In this document: positions 1-12,003 of the stretch, piece by piece
Position numbering within the stretch: position 1 is the stretch's first letter
Layout of the letters: every line of letters starts with the position of its first letter
Origin: Labia minor
Taxonomy: Eukaryota; Arthropoda; Insecta; Dermaptera; Spongiphoridae
Assembly: GCA_963082975.1 (NCBI GenBank)
Contig: OY720344.1
Span: 81,828,053-81,892,052, forward strand
Length of the DNA stretch: 64,000 nucleotides
Direction: 5' to 3'
Position numbers and translations under genes: made by a program
The notes under the pieces: generated by a model
Database searches by the model: none
The model's input: only the letters and a program-made list of their open reading frames with translations
Told to the model about the DNA's origin: nothing

Positions 1-286
1 TACCCTCCAGTGGATGTGTTGCGTTGTTGCAATTTGATAAAAGAATAGGAAAGAAAATCTAGTAACATTATTTATTTAAAAAATAAATCCTTCTTATCTG
101 TAATAAATTTTTCATTGTTGTATTTGATATAAATAAAAGATCATTTAAAATTAAGGGTAGTTATAAAAATGTATTATTTTAAAGACTTAATTAATTTCAA
201 TATTATAATATTATAAACTAGTAAGAATACAAAATTGAGAAAATATTCTAAACTATTTGTAGGTTCAGATATATAAATAAAAAATA
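1..286. other. AT-rich flank, no gene seen
   Basis: AT-rich DNA with many stops in all frames. It ends at the left edge of the first family A repeat. I see no coding or RNA signal. Confidence 0.6.
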
Positions 287-822
287 TGGAGGGTCTCCAC
301 TCGACTATCTCGCAAATTAGAATTAGATTAATTAACATATATTATATTTAGATTAAATTAAATTAATTATAAATTATAAATTAAAATTAATAAATAATAT
401 TTATTAAACCAACGCGTGTTTGGCTCTTTGTTGAAGGCACCAATTCACGTGCTGGCGCGTGATTGCCAGTCAACTTGTTAAAAAATTAATTCCAGTACTT
501 TCAGCGATTCAATCAAGTTCAAATTCTATATAAAGCATTTTTATAAAATTTTTATTCATATTGGAAAAAGTATAAAATATATATCAGTCCAGCAGTTTAA
601 AGGAAAAAAATGAAAACGTGGTAGGTAATGAATGACCCTCTTCCGAAAGAGCTACATTTTTCAAAATTTGATATAAAATTACGAATTTTGAATAATGCCC
701 GTGTACCAGCCCGTTTCTCAACCTTAGTGAAAATGACTCAGGGACTTTCAAAACGTATAAAAACATCAAAATCTCGACACCGAAAATTTTTGTGATCGCA
801 ATACATCTCTGGCGAGATAGTA
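287..822 (-). mobile_element. Family A Helentron-like non-autonomous element, copy 1
   Basis: On the + strand it opens with a hairpin end (GGAGGGTCTCC) followed by ACTATCTCGC, and closes with a short form of the palindrome ATCTCTGGCGAGATAGT. The core has a GC-richer block containing CACGTG at 446-451 and the family text up to the closing CGAAAATTTT. I define forward as hairpin at the 3' end, so this copy is on the minus strand. The inner microsatellite is lost. The long open frames inside it are chance readings. It codes for nothing. Confidence 0.75.
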
Positions 823-1439
823 AAAAGACTTATTTTTAGAATTTTCTATTTATAATTGAATTTTTTAGAAATGCAAATACACATAGATCTCGATCTTTCA
901 TTAGGAATTATAATTATTATTATCTTTTTAATGTTAAATTAATGTGTATTAACTAATAAATAACCCATCTCCACAACCCCTTTGGTTGCTGGTTTAAACA
1001 ATTGATAATGCAACAACAAATATGGAAAATAACTACCCAGGCAATTCAGTCTGATATGATTCATTAATTATGTGGCTTTATTTCAATAATAACAATAATT
1101 CAGTTCAAGTCCAATTCTATCCCCTCCTCCACTCGGCCTTTTCCAGCAAGAATATTAGAGCAAAGTAACATTATTATATTATTTGAAAATAACATTGGTT
1201 TGAGCAATTCTATTATTTATCCTATTGTATTATGATTATTGTAAGTATTATCAAATAAGAATTAAATTATTAATGAAAACAATCGAACCCATTATACAAA
1301 TTAATTTAAAAAAATAAAAATATTTTTCCCCAAAAAAATAATTAATTAAAAACAATTGAAAAAGAAATTAATAGTGATAGAAACAAGCAAAGTAGAAATG
1401 AAGTATAGTGGAGATATTTTTGAAGTGAAACTTCTTTAG
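823..1439. other. AT-rich spacer, no gene seen
   Basis: Low-complexity AT-rich DNA with no open frame, repeat or motif I can name. Confidence 0.6.
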
Positions 1440-1489
1440 CGGCGTCCTGACATTTGGTTGAGAATGGAGAGTGAATTGAAAAATTGAAA

Positions 1490-1509
1490 TTTCGTAACGC
1501 GTTACGAAA
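1490..1509. repeat. 20-bp perfect palindrome
   Basis: TTTCGTAACGCGTTACGAAA reads the same on both strands. It stands just before the 47-bp triple repeat in a locally GC-richer patch. Its role is unknown; it could be part of a transposon end or a protein-binding site. Confidence 0.85.
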
Positions 1510-1555
1510 CGCAAGAGAGAAAAAAGATATAGATATAACGAGTGAGAATGAGATA

Positions 1556-1695
1556 GCCTCTATCTCCGACTCTCTTTTGTGCGGTGTTTCGTTTTTGAGA
1601 GAGAGGCTATCTGGGTCTTTCTTTTGTCCGGTCTTTCGTCTTTGAGAAAGAGGCTATCTGCCTCTTCGTTTTGTGCTGTCTTTCGTTCTACTACG
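1556..1695. repeat. Three tandem 47-bp repeats
   Basis: Three diverged copies start near 1556, 1603 and 1650. Each contains a form of GGCTATCT, then TTTTGTGCGGTGTTTCG or a close variant. A 100-codon open frame crosses them (1579-1881), but its protein is just the repeat translated and resembles nothing known to me. The array is followed by the palindrome CGCGCATGCGCG at 1721-1732. Confidence 0.7.
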
Positions 1696-1815
1696 CTCTC
1701 GCTAGGTCCAAAGTCCACGGCGCGCATGCGCGGTAGTACGTTGACGCGGAATAATATTTCTCAGCTTCTACTGGGTCAAAGAATAAAAATTAGTATGACT
1801 TATGATCAAAAGAGG

Positions 1816-2605
1816 GCGAGATCTCCACCTTGTCCAGTAGATATCGCAATTAAATACAATTTGAATTTAAATATATATTAATTTCAAAATTTGCCTAAAC
1901 ATTTATAAAAATAAATATACATATGAAATTTGTTATTTTTTTTTAATATTAAAAAATATTTAATTTGAGATTAATTATATGTAAAAAGATCAACTATCAA
2001 ATAGATTCAAACTTTTATTTTCTTTGATTAGATTATAATTAAATATTATTTATATTATTTAAAAATTATTATTAAATTTAATTAATTATAAATTATAAAT
2101 AATAAATAATAAATATTAAACCAGCGCATGTTTGGCTTTTTGTTGATGGCACCACGTCACGTGTTGGCGCGTGAGATTTGCAGTGTTAAAAAATTAATTC
2201 TGGTAATTTCAGCTAATCAATCAAGCTGAAATTCTATATATAGCAGTTTTATACAATTATTAATCATGTGAAAAATTATCAAACATATATCTTTATTTTT
2301 ACGGTCACTTTAGAGGAAAAAAAATCAAAACGTTGTAGGTAATGACCCTCTTCCGGTTGAGCTACATTTCTCAAAAGTTGATAGAAAACTATGAATTTTG
2401 AATAATGTCCATGTACCAAATTTCATCATTCTAGCTCAAACCGTTTTTGCGTAATCTTGCCTACATACACACACACACACACACACACAGACATTTTTCT
2501 CAACCTTAGTGAAAATGATTCAGGAACCTTCAAAAAGTATAAAAACATCAAAATCTCAACATCGAAAATTTTCGTGATCGCAATACTATCTCTGGCGAGA
2601 TAGTA
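1816..2605 (-). mobile_element. Family A Helentron-like element, copy 2
   Basis: The right part is a clear match to family A: the CACGTCACGTG block at 2153-2163, an (AC)n microsatellite near 2466-2490, CGAAAATTTTCG, and the terminal palindrome ending near 2605. The left end is diverged: GATCTCCAC and GATATCGCAATT near 1819-1850 look like a mutated form of the hairpin end plus inverted repeat. AT-rich DNA has expanded between about 1880 and 2100. Confidence 0.7.
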
Positions 2606-2980
2606 AAAAATGATTCATTATTATTGGATTTGGCTGGTAATATTAATACCTGAGACACTGAGCTCGCTCTACCCTTTAAAAAATATTGATATACAATTCT
2701 TTAATTATTTATTACAATTATTAAATGTATTAAATAATATTTTATTGAAAAAATATTAAAAATTATAAAACTATCTAAAACTTAATTAATAAAAGAACAA
2801 TGAATAAATAAATCACGAAAATAGATAAAAAAAAAATGCACGCGGCGAGTTTCGATCCTTCGAACTCGGGGAGTAAAAACAATTGTTCTTACTGCTGGTC
2901 TATGATATTTTGATAATTACAAAGATATTTTTACCATCTTTCAAAGACATTTATTTGTTTTGTTGTTTTTTTTTGAGAGA
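2606..2980. other. AT-rich spacer with a faint tRNA-like patch
   Basis: Mostly AT-rich. At about 2837-2910 the minus strand has GAGTTCGAAGGATCG after a TAGACCAGCAG block, loosely like the B and A boxes of a tRNA-derived SINE. I cannot build a cloverleaf, so I do not call a tRNA. Confidence 0.3.
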
Positions 2981-3411
2981 GATTAATAAATATATATATA
3001 TTTTATTAAAAATAAATATTTTTAATTTTATTTCGAAATTAAATAATGAATTTTAAAATATTTTAAATATAAAAAAATGTTAATACAATATCATTTAAAA
3101 AAAAGCGGGATTAATAAATATATATATATATTTTATTAAAAATAAATATTTTTAATTTTATTTCGAAATTAAATAATAAATTTTAAAATATTTTAAATAT
3201 AAAATTTCGAAATTAAATAATGAATTTTAAAATATTTTAAATATAAAAAAATGTTAATACAATATCATTTAAAAAAAAAGCGGGATTAATAAATATATAT
3301 ATATATTTTATTAAAAATAAATATTTTTAATTTTATTTCGAAATTAAATTATAAATTTTAAAATATTTTAAATATAAAAAAAATATTAATACAAAATTAA
3401 AAAAAGGCGGG
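2981..3411. repeat. Large-unit tandem repeat (128/175/128 bp)
   Basis: Three near-identical units begin with GATTAATAAATATATA at 2981, 3109 and 3284. The first two end in GCGGG and the last in GGCGGG. The middle unit is longer because the segment around ATTTCGAAATTAAATAATGA is duplicated inside it (about 47 bp extra). High identity suggests recent unequal exchange or slippage. Confidence 0.85.
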
Positions 3412-3715
3412 AGTAAAATTTCAAAATGGATGCCATTTACGTCACCCATATATAATTTTCAATTAAGAAATTAATAATGAAGCTGTAAGTTTCAAGAGAT
3501 GTAATCAATAAAACTCAATTTTTCTTTATAAATACTATATCTAGTGTGAATTTGAAAAAAATCGTTAGAGCGGTTTTTGAGAACCAATGGTTATAGATAA
3601 ATAGATAGATATATACAATTTTAGCTAGCATAATAAGATAAGATATATATCGTGAAATAATTAAAATTCTCAAGTCAAATATACAGCGTGCACGCATACC
3701 GACGCATGTAATTGT
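3412..3715. mobile_element. Probable transposon-derived sequence
   Basis: It contains text typical of insect repeats: AAAATCGTTAGAGCGGTTTT followed by ATAGATAAATAGATAGATAT and AATAAGATAAGATATATA. The part at 3436-3490 (ACGTCACCCATATATAATTT) matches the rearranged middle of family B copy 3 near 40155-40200. It may be the non-coding flank of the endonuclease-like fragment that follows. Confidence 0.45.
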
Positions 3716-4285
3716 GTGTGTGAACATGGTCGGCGATTCACACGCCAACACATACAGTTATGTGCGTCGATGACCATTCACGTTATTTATCCGAATCTCA
3801 ACATTACTTTAACACTACTAAATCAATTTAAAATTATTATTGCATTTAAAACTGCTTTTCTCTACTCCACAGATTTCACTATGCCGAAAAAAAATAACGA
3901 CCAAAATTTAGACGATATTATTTATTTCATACACCTTTCACTACTGGTTTATAGCCACACAGGTGCTAATGCACTTGAACGAGGCGAAGATAAAATCCCT
4001 CTAATTCTCGGGGGAGATTTTAATGTAAATTTTGGATCTGATGATTCGTTGCCGTTGATCAACTTTCTTCGAGAAACATTTGGTCTGCTTATAAATAACG
4101 ATCCCAAGGAATCAACAACAAAATCTGGAACTACAATAGATGCTGTTTTTACACGTTATATAGAAAATATCGAATCACGAACATATATATCTTATTTTAG
4201 TTATCACAAGCCATTAATATCAGTATTACCAATTGAAGCACCAACCGACAATAGTACAGGCAATGTAGATATGATGATAGAGTAG
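3716..4285 (+). pseudogene. Endonuclease/exonuclease/phosphatase-like fragment, probably transposon-derived
   Basis: The 189-codon frame carries an EEP-fold C-terminal signature in residues about 63-171. This runs from DDIIYFIH through LILGGDFNVN (97-106, the metal-binding DFN motif), then TTKSGTTIDAVF (134-145), and ends in SYFSYHKPL (159-167), where the family's catalytic SDH-type motif would sit. Residues 1-55 look like read-through of repeat DNA; the better start is Met56 at 3881, just after a polypyrimidine-CAG that resembles a 3' splice site. The N-terminal half of the endonuclease and any reverse transcriptase or helicase are missing, so it is a fragment. From memory this variant is often joined to Pif1-type helicases of arthropod Helentrons, which would fit the repeats around it; a LINE origin is the alternative. 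Confidence 0.6.
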
Positions 4286-6169
4286 ATAATAATAATAATA
4301 AAGCGAATATTTGTTACGAAAATTTTATACTGTTATATGTCTTTCGAAATGATCCCTTTATTTTTCTCTATTTCTCTCTCACTCACACTCTCAACTAAAA
4401 TTTATCTTATTCTCTAGATTGTAAGAAGTTTCACTTCCGCCACGTGTACGATGCTGCACATTTTGCTTTTTTTTTTATTTTTCATTCTTTCAATGGTTCT
4501 TAAAAAACACCTTTGACTTAGTAATGTTGATTACTTAGATTCATCTAAGCGGAAATGCATTCATCCAACTGACATCATCATTATGCCGTTAACGAAGGCT
4601 GCTTAACAATTCATTAATTTTCTATATCCTCGATAGCACCACCACAAAAATAAAACATGCATCATTATAATCCACTACATAAATAGATTCAATTTTTATA
4701 TTTCTCTTTAGATATAATTAAAAATGCCTAATTATATTTTATTTATTTATTTATTTTTTGAATATAAGTATATTTATTATATATTTTTATTGAAATTGAA
4801 TAGGGTCCGTTCAGAATGTTCACTGATCCCGAAAATGTTACATTAGTATTTTGTTTTATTTTTATTAATTTTTTAATTAACATTCGATAAAATTATTTTC
4901 CAAATCATTAATATTTCTTTTATAAACATTATCACAAAATATGTAATAATATTTATTTTGAGATCAAGAATCATGACTAAAATTAAATATCTTATTACAT
5001 CTTATTAATAATAGATGGCACTACTAGTTGAAAATTGATTAATAATGAATACATATAAGAAAAAATTACCATTTTTTTTTAAATTAAAAAAAATATTTGA
5101 AAGAAAAAGATATTGTCGGTATTCTTGAAAGCCTAATACCGACTAAGTGCTCATAAAGTTGATAAAAATAGTCTTTATTTAATTTTTTTTTTTAGTATTG
5201 TTAGAAAAATATTTTTAATAATAAAAGTAAAAATTTTAAAAATGTTAATATAATTTTAGTTTTCATTAAAATAGTTTAAAATAAAAATTATAAGCAATTA
5301 TTTATATTCATTTCATTGGTTATTTATTATTTATTTAATGTGAATCCGGTAAAATTGACAGTAAATGTGTTAGGAGTCACTAACGAAAAAGTTACGCAAC
5401 GATGATCTCAGATAAATTATCAAATTTAACGATTTTTTTTTATCCCTATTTAGAAATAATTTTTAATTTCTATTTCATTTATATTTGTTACTTCATATTA
5501 GATTATTTATTTATTAAAGATAATTATATTAAATTATTTGAAAATATTAAAACTGATACAAAATAATCGAATTTCAATTTTCTTTTTATATTTTGTTTTG
5601 TTTTTTGAGGAATGTTGACAAAATATCTGTTGATGATGGTTCAAAATAACATCGGCGTAGATCTACTATAATAAGTTTTAAGCATGATATAGATTGTGAG
5701 CGATGGCAAGTGTTGATTGAAAGTGTAACAACAACAACAACTCAATTGAGAAAGAAAGATTGAGATTGGGTTTATTTGATAAATCGACTCGAGTGATTGA
5801 TATTGAATTTGAAACCTCCTTTTAGAAATCTGAAATATAAGTAATTTTATCAAAAAATAGAAAAGATTGAACCTGTTGAAAATGAAGTTACAAAAAAAAA
5901 AAAACAATACTTAATTATTTTTTTAAATAAAAAGTTTAATAAAATTATCATCAAAATTATTTAACTGATAATATTTTTATATAAGTATTGTGTAGGTAAA
6001 TATTCCATTACTTAAAAACTTAAATATGTAATTAAAATATTGATAGGAATGAATGAATTAATAAGAAAGTTTTTATTAGTTGAAATTAAAAACTTTAAAG
6101 GCTTATACATATGTATAAAATTAACTCAAAATAGTATTAGATCTCCCTTATGATAAAATATCTGGAAAA
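4286..6169. other. AT-rich spacer, no gene seen
   Basis: Long AT-rich DNA with homopolymer runs. The open frame on the minus strand near 5641-5907 is rich in Phe, Ile and Leu, as expected from AT-rich non-coding DNA. No named element found. Confidence 0.55.
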
Positions 6170-6378
6170 TATCCCTTACCAAACGTCCCGTTATTCCGGG
6201 ATTGTCCTGTTTTAGGTGCTCTGTCCCGGCGTCCCGTAAAATATCTTCGGGCAGCCTATTGTCCCGTTTTTTAAACATTTAGGACATTTCGTACTTCTTT
6301 CAAAATTTTTCTCAATTTGGTTTTTAAAAAAAAGGTAAAATGTCCCGGTTTGGTGTTTTCAAAACATGGTCACCCTAC
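6170..6378. mobile_element. DNA transposon fragment (GGGTGACC-ended MITE)
   Basis: It contains several GTCCCG/CGGGAC blocks. Its right edge, read on the minus strand, is TAGGGTGACCATGTTTTG with ACCGGGACATTTTACC further in. The left edge (ACCAAACGTCCCGTT) has lost its outermost bases. This kind of end belongs to a widespread hAT-like MITE type. A (TA)n run follows at 6391-6411. Confidence 0.55.
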
Positions 6379-9300
6379 CTTAATTATATGTATATATATA
6401 TATATATATATATTCTTAGAAAATATGAAATCAAATATAATATTTTTATTCTTTAATAGGATTATCATGACAATAGGAATATAGAGTTAAAAACAAAAAA
6501 AAATTTGATGGTGGGTGATTCTCAGAAGGAAATATTTTATACTTTATCTCTTCAAATGTTTGATCTTGATGAGAATGGTGCAAGATAATTCACCCTCTTC
6601 CATTACAATGCAAAAAAATCAATATAAAAAAATGATTTCCAGATTCATGTCAACTGAAGATTGCACATTCCTAGTATTAAAAAAATACGAATTGGATGGA
6701 GGTCCAAAGGCTGGAAGAAAAGACACCCGTAGGCGGATTGAACAACTAGTAATTTATAAAATGGACTTTTCTTCATTGGAATGATGGGTCACAATGATAA
6801 AGGCAAGGTCGAGATTACTTTAAGTATTTGATGAAAATAATGATTCCAAAAACAACTATGGGGTTATCGATGATTATGTGAAGAGAGACTTCACTAAATA
6901 ATGTTCCAAGAGAGATGATCTAAAATATTAAATTCATTAATTAATGTCAATATAAAAGAATTAAGTAAGATTAAAAAAATAATTTAAAAAAGCTTAATTT
7001 TTTATCATACAGCTTTAATTAATTCAAATCAATCAAAATATCTCTTATTTATGCAATGAACTGACATTTTTATCTAAACAATAAAATAGAATTGAAATGA
7101 GGAAGTATTTTTTTTTATAAAAATTAATATATATATATATATATATTATTCCCTTTTTAAAATTTCAGTTCAAATCTACAACAATAAAAAACCTTGTTCT
7201 TTCTTTTTTATTATTTTGATGCTTTATTATAATTTCTTCAATAGGATTTTATTTATTTAAATATATTTCAAAAAAATTTTGATTAAAATAAGTTATTTTA
7301 TTATTATTATTATTATTATTATATTTTTGTTTATCTTTGATATTGGAATTCAAAGAAACATAAAGTAAATAGAGTATTGATTGAAGGAAATTCTATCGAA
7401 ATTTCAATGAAAATATTGATTTCATCTTTTGAAACAGTAAACTGAACGTGATTCATGGGTTGTGTGGAAAGAAAATGGAATCTTTTATAAGTTTAGTTCG
7501 TTAAATTTGGATGGAAAGAAGGCAACAATTTTATTTTCTTAATTTCCCAATTCTATAAAATTCCAAATGTATTGCTAATTCAATTTCATCAAATAAAAAT
7601 TTATTGTTTTTGGAGATAGAAAAAAGTATGTTTGATTTTGTTTTTTTTAACAAAACCAATCCTCTTTTGTAAATATATTTTTGCTCATTTTAATTTCAAT
7701 CTGCCATTCATTTTGCGTAGACATTTTCACTGAAAAAAGAATAAAAACTCGTTGTTTTTAATTATTCCAATTATTTGTTTCTTCATCAGAAAATGAAAGA
7801 GAGAATTTTTTTTCCTCCACGTGGAATAATAGAAATTATTCAAATTCCCGACACCCTCCCCAAAGAGAAGTCATTTTCTCCAACATTTCTCGATTTCATT
7901 TGATAGCATTGACGGGTGGCCTTTGCCTAAGGGGCTGACAATCTGTCAGTGGCTCGCTACCCTTTATTTGGCTTAGAATTTTTTTTACCCTATATGCTTC
8001 GAAATGAAAGATTTATATATATCATATATATATATATATATATTAAATAAAATCATAGAAAATTGAATTAGAGAAGTTTTTTTTAATTTCAATTCTAGAT
8101 TAGTAATTGAAAACATCCAACTTTTCTTCTTATTCTTAGAAATAAAAATACCTAATTAAATTATTATTATTATTAAACAGTTCAGGTTCTAAACCAATTT
8201 TAGTTAGATTAGACATATAGAGGTTTGAACGTTCGGCCTCAAGTTCACTATTAAACCATTATTTATTTATTTAAAATTTTATTTAACACGTTCCCGCCTG
8301 CATGTACCACCGGTGGCTCATGCCGCCACATAAAATAAATAGACAAATTATAGAACCGGCGGGAATATGTAGAACTTATTAAAAAGTTGAAATATAATAG
8401 AGAAATTATAAATTTTATTGTATAAAAAAACAAGAGTTTTAGCATGTTTTTGGTCTCTTTACAGGGATAGAATGCATACAGTGTTTTATATATATTGTTT
8501 AGATATTAGTATTGTAATGGTTGCTTAAACAAAAAGCTACAGGTGACGGGTGGCTTCCGGTTGGAGGACGCACCAGCCATGACACCCTCCTTCTTGAAAA
8601 TGTTGTGACTTCCTTTTTATTAGGTCAAATGGGAAAACAATTTTTGTTTATATTATAAAAAAATAATATTTACAATTTTATATTTCCTTAATTTATATAT
8701 ATTCAATTAAAAAAAATAGTTAAATTTAAAGAATAATCACACATATATATATATATATATAATAGACATATTTCAAATTTATTAGATATATCATTGATTC
8801 TTTTAGAATTAATGAAACTTTGACATTGTGACAAAATGTATATGAGAGATACAATGAAATTATATAATTTAGAATAAAAAAAAATATAATTAATTTTGAT
8901 AAGTGATGAATGGAAAAAAGTTCTGGTTTATATATATATATTCCCTTTTTTTGTATTTTTCGTTATTTCCTATTTGGGTTATTCCATTATATTGCTTCTA
9001 TGTATTTTCAATGCTAAAGAGTAATGCTTATTTAAAGGATGATTGGGTTTCCAACTTCAAAGCACTTTTTCTAAATTGACTAAATGAATTAAAATTTTAC
9101 TTTATTTACTTTATTATGAAGTCAGGACTAAATTAACAACATATGAACGATGGTGGTTCATTTTGACAAATAAGACATTCATTCAATTACTTATACGTAT
9201 AAGAATTTGGAAACATAATTCTCATGTTTCAAGCACCTCAACTGAATTTAATTATTGACGATTCAATTAAACTTCCCCTTACTTTATATTTTAAAATGGT

Positions 9301-10010
9301 ACACTCTTTAAAGGTTGAAACGCCGTGAACTTGATTAAATGTCTCAATTAAATTAGTATTTAAACCAAATAAACATTTGTATATATGAATAAATAATTCC
9401 TGGATTTTTTATTATATTAGCAGCATTTGTATAATACTTCGTTATTATTACTTCACTAAATTATTTTCCATAATATTTTTAAAGGAATTCAATAAAGAGA
9501 AGAAAAAGAAAAAGCAAAGGGAAGTGATGATGAAAGTGAAGTTTAGCTGGTTACGTTTTACTAGTTTCTTGGCGAAGTGATCTGACCACCAGAGCGGGTC
9601 TCTCGATGGTGTGAGTGCACTTCCGGCGAGGACAAAGAGCCTCTGTTTCCGGAGAGCGAGTGCGTGCTTTCTCTGTGCTCTTCAACTTATCCCGGCTCGG
9701 ATAGACTGGGGCACGAAGCCCCAGGTAACCATTCAATAAAAGATCCGAAATAGGTAGACAGAAAGGAAGGGGGGCAACAAAATATATACTAAATTTCAAG
9801 GGTAAATAGGAGGATCGTTGGCAAACATACCATATATGGATTTTCAGAAGTGTAACAAAAGAGAGACTCACCTGGAACAAAGAAATATAAATTAAAATAG
9901 AACCGATTTACAAGAATTTATTTAGTTTTTTTTTTTTTTTTGTATAGTTATGTATTTTGTATTAAATATATTTCAGTACTATTAAGAAGACATGTTGGCA
10001 CACAGTCCCC
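6379..10010. other. AT-rich spacer with small GC-richer islands
   Basis: No complete gene. At 6460-6590 a polypyrimidine-TAG is followed by an open stretch containing YTLSLQMFDLDENG, which recalls the first half of an EF-hand loop but stops soon after. GC-richer islands lie at about 7840-7975, 8270-8370, 8540-8600 and 9540-9725. The last has about 45 open codons on the + strand (WCECTSGEDKEPLFPESEC within it) ending at CCCCAG/GTAACC, a fair splice donor, but no recognisable domain or start. All remain unassigned. Confidence 0.4.
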
Positions 10011-10018
10011 CATTAAGG

Positions 10019-10178
10019 CAGTGGATTCCAACCTTTCGGTACAGGCGTCCCCCTTTTTTTTAAAAAAAAATTCTTGCGCCTCCTTAATTATTATCTCGCC
10101 AGAGATAGTATTGCGATCACGAAAATTTTCGATGTTAAGATTTTGATGTTTTTATGTTTTGAAGGTTGGAAAACACTG
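10019..10178 (+). mobile_element. hAT MITE carrying a Helentron-like end
   Basis: The ends are CAGTGGATTCCAACCTT and, read inward from the other side, CAGTGTTTTCCAACCTTC. The flanking 8-bp copies are CATTAAGG (10011-10018) and TATTAAGG (10179-10186), one mismatch, both fitting the Buster pattern nnnTAnnn. The right half is not hAT-like: 10091-10167 is the 5' end of family A. Confidence 0.7.
10091..10167 (+). mobile_element. Family A 5'-end fragment inside the hAT MITE
   Basis: It starts with TATCTCGCCAGAGATAGT and runs through GCGATCACGAAAATTTTCG to GAAGGTT. At that point family A and the hAT inverted repeat share the same bases, so the junction is at a 7-bp microhomology. Confidence 0.75.
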
Positions 10179-10186
10179 TATTAAGG

Positions 10187-11784
10187 TAAAGGAGAAATAA
10201 TTATTTTAAAAAATTACTTATTTGTGTCAAATTATGTACGAAATTTCATATTAAGTTAAAAAAAATTTAATATACAAGTTTTATAAATAAAATATTTTTC
10301 ATCATGTCTCATTCTTTTTAAGACAAAATTATTTTAAAAAACATAATAAAAAATTCATTATCAATATTTATTTATTTATATTTATTTAAATATTTATTAA
10401 TTGATTACTAAAATACTAAAAATGTGGTTATTTATTTTTGAAATCTACTTCATTTTATTTTGCTAAAGGTAATAAAAAAAATATCCACCTGGGAAATTTT
10501 CTGTGAAAAAAAACCAATATATTTTTAAGAAAATTTTTAAGAAAATATAAACATTGTGTGATTATAAATTGTTTCCTTTTTTTTATAAAAAGGTATTCAA
10601 AATTGGTAAAATAAATTTAATAAATAGAAAAAGAGTATGATTACAATAATTTTATCAATACTAATAAAGAATCCTTTATATGAAATATATTTTTTTTAAA
10701 GATCCGTTAGATTAGAAAATTCTCTATAAAAAAGATCAAATTACGAATTCAAGATTAAATTTCCAAACAAGATATATAAAAAAAAAAATTATATAAAATG
10801 ATAAAATTCACCAAACAGGCCATCTACCAAAAAGATACCTTTTAAACAAGTTTCAAACTTGAATGGAATAAAAAAAAATAATATTCACATAATTTTTTGA
10901 AAAATGATAAAAAAAGATGAAAAATAAATACATATTTGAAAGCAATCAAGATATATATTTATATAGAAAAGTTTCAATTTAATTTAATAATAAATAAAAT
11001 AATAAATAATGAATTTAATTAAAGAAAATGATACAATGTTTAATTAATCAATATGAAAGTGTTTCTGATTTAAATATTGCTATATAAAAGGTATTTAAGA
11101 TTCCGGAAAGGATAAGTTCAAGGTTAACAAAATGCATTAATAACAACAACCAAATGCTTTCACTTTGCAGCCATTTCGAAATCAGTTCAATTATACCACC
11201 GTATCCTAGATGTCAATTTAATATTGATTTTTCAGATACCATCAATATTTAATTGAACATAAAATTCAACTTATATTTATTTATGTGTGAGTGAATAGAA
11301 AGAGAGGCATGTAACATTACAAAATAATAGGATAGCTAGGGCCAGAAAAAATTTTATTCTAAAATTAGCATCATTCTATTTGTATTATTTTTATTTTATC
11401 CTTTTAAAATATTATAATATAATCTATTAAATATATGTTTTTAGATATTATAAACAAAGAAAGATAAAAATATCTTCATAAGGATGCTGAAGTTCACTGA
11501 GAAAGTGATCCACTATTACCGCATCCAGAAAATCACATAATTACTTATTTCCCTGTGTTTGGAGTATATTAATGACGCAACTATCAATTATTTATGGTAC
11601 TTATTTGAAATTTTCATTAATGATATGTTCAGATGATTCAGGATTCAGTGTAATCCTGAATCCTCAGATATCAACCTCTATAATTAGATTGATTCAAATA
11701 TTTATTTATTTTTATTAAGTGTAGAATTGATAATGCTTTACTTACTTTTGAATAAAGAATAAAATTAAAAATATTTTTGCATTT
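10187..11784. other. AT-rich spacer, no gene seen
   Basis: AT-rich throughout. The only structure I note is a stem-loop near 11641-11665, with AGGATTCAG and CTGAATCCT arms and a 7-base loop. No coding signal. Confidence 0.55.
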
Positions 11785-11792
11785 ATATAATA

Positions 11793-11995
11793 CAGGGCCG
11801 TTTTTAGGGTATATGCCGCCCCTTCCCCAAAATTGTTAAAATTTACAAATAAAAAAGATAATTTAAGTTAATTTAGTTTTTTTTTAGACAATATGAAAAA
11901 ATTGAAAAAAAAAATTAAAAAAGTGGCGCGCCGTCCCCCGAGGCTTGCCGCCCGTGTGCCCCGCACCCTCTGCAAACCGGGGCGGAACGGCCCTG
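11793..11995. mobile_element. hAT-type MITE (203 bp)
   Basis: Both ends begin CAGGGCCGTT read inward, followed by CCGCCCC-rich text. It is flanked by a perfect 8-bp duplication ATATAATA (11785-11792 and 11996-12003), which fits nnnTAnnn. The interior is AT-rich with no coding capacity. Confidence 0.8.
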
Positions 11996-12003
11996 ATATA
12001 ATA

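Noticed and set aside
2837..2910. tRNA-like boxes
   Set aside because: No cloverleaf, acceptor stem or clear anticodon arm could be built; at most a SINE relic.
8280..8375. TTCCCGCC ... GGCGGGAA inverted motif, possible MITE
   Set aside because: Inverted match is only 8 bp and no target duplication is clear.
9551..9880. 109-codon minus-strand open frame
   Set aside because: It arises from low stop density in a GC-rich island; no domain, and + strand features in the same place are at least as good.
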